Source: Hofstenia miamia (Eukaryota > Xenacoelomorpha > Acoela). Taken from it: a stretch of DNA of 64,000 nucleotides. Within the stretch, counting starts at the first letter, position 1. Every line of letters starts with the position of its first letter. This document shows, piece by piece, positions 60,770 through 64,000 of this stretch. Under the pieces are notes generated by a model that made no database searches, was not told where the DNA came from, and was given only the letters and a program-made list of their open reading frames with translations. Made by a program: the position numbers and the translations under genes. The stretch lies in NCBI GenBank assembly GCA_004352715.1, contig SCFE01000074.1, positions 564,452 through 628,451 on the forward strand, written 5' to 3'.

Positions 60770-61320
60770 TAGCTTCCAAGAGATTGTTTGAAGCAGTTAT
60801 ATATTTTTCCATCGATGAGAGACCGCGTGTGGATCTTTGTTAATAGTATAAAGATTAAATATTTTACTGTATATGATAGAAAATACGTTGATAAAAATGA
60901 TTGTTTAGTAGAGAAATTCTTTAAGTAGTAAGAGATGATATTGAACGACCTGTTGTACCAATTATTTATATAATCTTCATGATAAACGAAGGAAAAATTT
61001 CTGAGGCTTAGGTGGAAGATCTAAAAAATAATCTGGATATGAAGACTTTTAAATCAACTCGAAATAATAATGAGGAGGCAAAATCTAGACAAAATGTATA
61101 TTAAGAAAAGGAGCATTCAAAATAAAATGAGATCAGCCAATTACATTGCAACTTGTTCCTCATTTTTGAAGACCTACTATAAATGTTTACTTTATTATAT
61201 ATCACTTTTTATTTTTGTCAGCAGCCATGACAGATTAACTACTGCGTGATAGGGTCAGCTAGTTTTTTAGAAAAAAATCAGAGAAAGCAAAAAATTTACT
61301 GTTGATTATTTCTTGGTAGA
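60770..61320. other. No recognisable gene
   Basis: AT-rich spacer between the LINE and the Tc1/mariner remnant. Confidence 0.4.
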
Positions 61321-61329
61321 ATGAGTGCC

Positions 61330-62170
61330 ACGACCCACTACTTATTCATTGCTAAAAAAGTTGAAGACCACCAGGAGTTGGTTCGAAAACATAATAAGGG
61401 TGAACATAACAAGAAATTAAGCAATTCCCAAGAGGAAGCATACATTGGTAGTTAAAAAACAGACGAGGTGCTTCACTGCGGCAACAATCCAAGAAGTACA
61501 ATGTTAGTGAAAAAACAATAAGAAACGTTTTGAAAGAACATGGAATGAAATGCTTTAAACGAATCAAGCCACCTCAATACACGAAAATTGGAGAGAAAAA
61601 CAAAACTGCGGACGGGTAAGTTACTCCTACTTTTGAAAGGAAAGAAAGTTTTAATGGAAATTGAGGCTTATTCGAAGACTAAATATGATTAACTACATGG
61701 CAATGATCACTTATTCACAAAAAACGTTGCTGAAGGCCCTGCTAATGTGAAATTCCGTGCTGAAAAGAAGTTTTCAGTTCAAAGGACTGTGTGGATGAGT
61801 GTCTCTGATGATGCCATCAGTGATTCAGATTTTATTGAAAGATCCAACAGTATGGAAGGCAATTTCTATCAAGACGGTTGTATAAATCATAAATGGGTTG
61901 TTTTATCAACAATCACCATCAAGGAGATGACAGTGGACAAGACTTGGAATCATTCCAATTTGAAAAAGCCATTCTTGAACTGTTCAATTTCTTTAATATT
62001 CCATTTGTATCAAAATTCTGTAACCCATCTAGCATTCCTCAATTTCGCCCTATTGAAAAGCTGTAGGGCCACCTTAATACCTAGGTTGTACGTATATGGT
62101 TGTGAAGCCACTACCATCATTAAAGTAAAGGGAAGAATTGTACGGATATTGAGGAGGTAAGCATTGACTT
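61330..62170 (+). pseudogene. Tc1/mariner-type (DDE_3) transposase pseudogene
   Basis: Plus strand. Helix-turn-helix remnant: SLRQQSKKYNVSEKTIRNVL then KEHGMKCFKRIKPPQYTK (about 61465-61590). Catalytic domain: LLLLLKGKKVLMEIEAY (the first catalytic Asp, normally D-E-x-Y, is now Ile-Glu), LHGNDHLFTKNV, VKFRAEKKFSVQRTVWMSVS and FIERSNSMEGNFYQD (61695-61875). A frameshifted DSGQDLES-type segment (about 61930-61950) and the NIPFVSKFCNPSSIPQ-type end (about 61993-62055) follow in other frames. Tail: ATTIIKVKGRIVRILRR (to 62160). Terminal repeats not identified. Inactive. Confidence 0.75.
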
Positions 62171-62619
62171 CACGAGCTTTCTAAGACGTCTGCGTCTAAT
62201 TAATCGCAACGGGCAATTATCCATCATTTGACATTTATTTTATATTCACTACTAAATTAATTGGTCTGGAAAAACATAAGTGTAATTATTTGAGGCTATA
62301 TCTTAAAGCTTGATTGATATGGGAAGAAAAGCTTGGCCTAAGCCCGATCCTATCCAGGAAACCATTGAGTCGACCCAAATCCGGCAGTTATACTCGCAAT
62401 AATTGATTCGGAATATGGATGCTTGAAAATGGAAAGACACAATTTGTGGTGATATTTTGCAAAGTATTTGTGACAATATAAAGGTGGAAGCCAATTTACA
62501 CTTCCTTAATTAGAAGCATTCACATCCTCTATATGAGGAGAGTGTCTTAAAAATCGAATGGATCGTGTTTCTTCATTGATGCCGTGAGCCAAGATCAGTT
62601 CAAGATTACTTCTAAATAT

Positions 62620-63460
62620 ATATTTGCTTTGATAAAAAATCAACAAGATCAGGGAGAATTTTTAATAACTTTGCGACTATCAGAGACATATTTGAAAGAT
62701 TTCGAGAAATAGAAAAGCAGTGTCCATATTTTTGCTAACATTTGATGAACAATGTTGCACTGCAAGCGTCTCTTTATTCTGATTATTTTTATGCAAAGCA
62801 AATAAGACAAAGATAAAATCAAGTTGTGGGTGTTAAATGTGTTGAAGAACAAATATGTGGCAGATATTATGTCTTTATCTTGAATTTGAGAACGGATCAA
62901 CATGGTGTACGTGTGTTAATTTTTTCGAAGGGACATAACAGTATTGTGATGAGTTTTCACATCTTTCCGATTGACACTATTTTTTAGGGGAAATATTATC
63001 TGTGATTGGTACGGTGAGGCAAAATAGACAAGAATCTAGCAGTCAAAGGATCTGTAATTCTTCGGAAGTATAAAGCTACAGATTTTTTGTTGAAGGGAGA
63101 AGCAGCACCAAGGTTGCTGTGTTTGGTAATATGCTTAATATACCATCTATTAATTTCAGAAAACTCTATTAAAAAACAAGAAAATTTGCGAAAAAATGCA
63201 TACTTCAGTTGGCGGAACAGTTCCGACAGAGGCATGTCTAAGAAAATGCATCTCAATGCACCATTACAAATGAGGTCATTATTTATCCAAAGAATGCACA
63301 ATTTACACCAATTTTAGAAAAACATGATTTAAGTGGAACAAGTCAATGAAAAAATAACGCCAACAAAACTTGTGGTGTTTGCAGCAGGCGAAAATGTGGA
63401 AACTGGAATTTTCAAGTGTGAAAAATGCGTACATAGGCATTTGCAATGACTCTACGTAAT
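62620..63460 (+). pseudogene. piggyBac transposase (PGBD4-like) pseudogene
   Basis: Plus strand, several frames. FDKKSTRSGRIFNNFATIRD and IFERFREIEKQC (62632-62720) match the D-K-x-x-x-x-x-x-K-L-x-P-I-R-x-x-x-x-x-F block. QASLYSDYFYAKQIRQR (about 62760-62815) matches the R-G-R-x-x-F-R-x-Y-x-x-x-K-P region with the DE-catalytic segment lost. YVFILNLRTD follows. SVIGTVRQNRQ (about 63000-63030) is the diagnostic x-G-T-x-R-x-N-R motif. The C-terminal zinc-finger part is ANKTCGVCSRRKCG (63361-63402) and FKCEKCVHRHLQ in the next frame (63413-63448). Terminal repeats not identified. Confidence 0.7.
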
Positions 63461-63581
63461 TGGAACTTAAATAGAAAACAAGCATATATTTCATTCTCAA
63501 CAGTTTTTCTAAATATGGTCAATTCTGACCACTTTAGGCATTTCAGGGATATCGGATTTTCAGCCTTACTAGTGTTAAGAA

Positions 63582-63632
63582 CAGAGGCGCACCCAGAGGG
63601 GGGGAACTGGGGGAACGTTCCCCCCCTCAACA
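63582..63632 (+). repeat. G-rich transposon terminus with hairpin, pair with 35979
   Basis: cagaggcgcacccag is identical to 35979-35993. It continues into a G-run, and ggggaacgttcccc forms a perfect palindrome. Typical of a hAT-like end. Confidence 0.55.
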
Positions 63633-63639
63633 GAGCACA

Positions 63640-64000
63640 GATGCTTCCATTCCTCATGAAATGTATGCTGATATGATAACATAGTACATATATATTAAGC
63701 ACTTCTTCAAATATATCTGCAGGGGTAAGCAATAATTAATTGATATTGCAATTATTACAATAATTGGAAATCAATTAATCTATTGAATACTTTAGAAGAA
63801 GAAAAATTACCAATAATTTACAATTATTTAGGTTCACTAAGAACGTTCTCACAAGCATTAATGGATGAAAATCTTGGTGAAAAATAATAAAGTCCCAATT
63901 CGAATATCATTATTGTCCTGCCTAGTAAATTAATACAGTATTGGCTATTGCATGTGTACAGCACAGTTTGATGACCAAAATATACATTATGCTTCCACTA
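63640..64000. other. No recognisable gene
   Basis: AT-rich end of the window. A run of short attg/caatt motifs (63735-63780) could fold back on itself but shows no coding signal. Confidence 0.4.

Overview
The window is AT-rich (roughly 70%) eukaryotic nuclear DNA, most likely from an invertebrate animal. The evidence is GT-AG introns, a metazoan helicase gene, and decayed copies of most animal transposon classes: CR1/jockey-like LINEs, a Gypsy LTR element, a Penelope-like fragment, P/THAP9, hAT, mariner/Tc1 and piggyBac. The sequence alone does not name the species. It is a draft assembly with four long N gaps, three of them flanked by (TA)n. There are also three single-n joins, each flanked by duplicated sequence.

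One host gene is well supported. It is a HELZ2/HELZ-like zinc-finger SF1 RNA helicase on the minus strand, with its start codon at 57643. Eleven exons with consistent splice phases run leftward to 14950: 57678-56665, 56620-56535, 53930-53755, 50627-50441, 37901-37758, 36927-36748, 33061-32859, 19655-19394, 19346-19168, 18165-17962 and 15105-14950. They encode about 918 residues: CCCH, CCCH, C2H2 and CCCH fingers, the MOV10/HELZ-type beta domains, the Walker A motif and helicase motif Ia. The rest of the helicase (motifs II-VI) lies left of 14950, in the 1-kb gap or outside the window. Introns are either tiny (44 and 47 bp) or swollen by transposons (12.5 and 13.2 kb).

Layout from left to right: LINE ORF2 (1-2.7 kb); hAT transposase tail (3.7-4.1); Tc1-like tail (5.0-5.3); Penelope GIY-YIG (6.1-6.35); repeat-bearing ORF and 1-kb gap (7.3-8.6); two LINEs pointing tail to tail around a nested inverted-repeat element (8.6-12.1); another LINE (13.0-14.75); HELZ2 exons 11 to 8 with MITEs (15-19.7); P-element/THAP9-like pseudogene with a hAT MITE in its THAP domain (21.0-25.2); LINE (26.0-28.8); MITE (30.7-31.05); HELZ2 exon 7 with a mariner deletion derivative 33 bp upstream (32.9-33.8); HELZ2 exons 6 and 5 (36.7-37.9); LINE (40.7-43.5); GC-rich mariner (46.2-47.4); Gypsy with one LTR (48.0-50.26); HELZ2 exon 4 (50.4-50.6); hAT MITE (52.9-53.3); exons 3 to 1 (53.75-57.68), with a LINE between exons 3 and 2; LINE (59.6-60.8); Tc1/mariner (61.3-62.2); and piggyBac (62.6-63.45).

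All transposon reading frames seen are broken. I found no tRNA, rRNA or CRISPR. I do not see a clearly novel system. The strongest observations are the reconstructed helicase gene, the nested insertion in the P/THAP9 element, the inverted-repeat composite at 9.4-10.55 kb, and the allelic joins left by the assembler.
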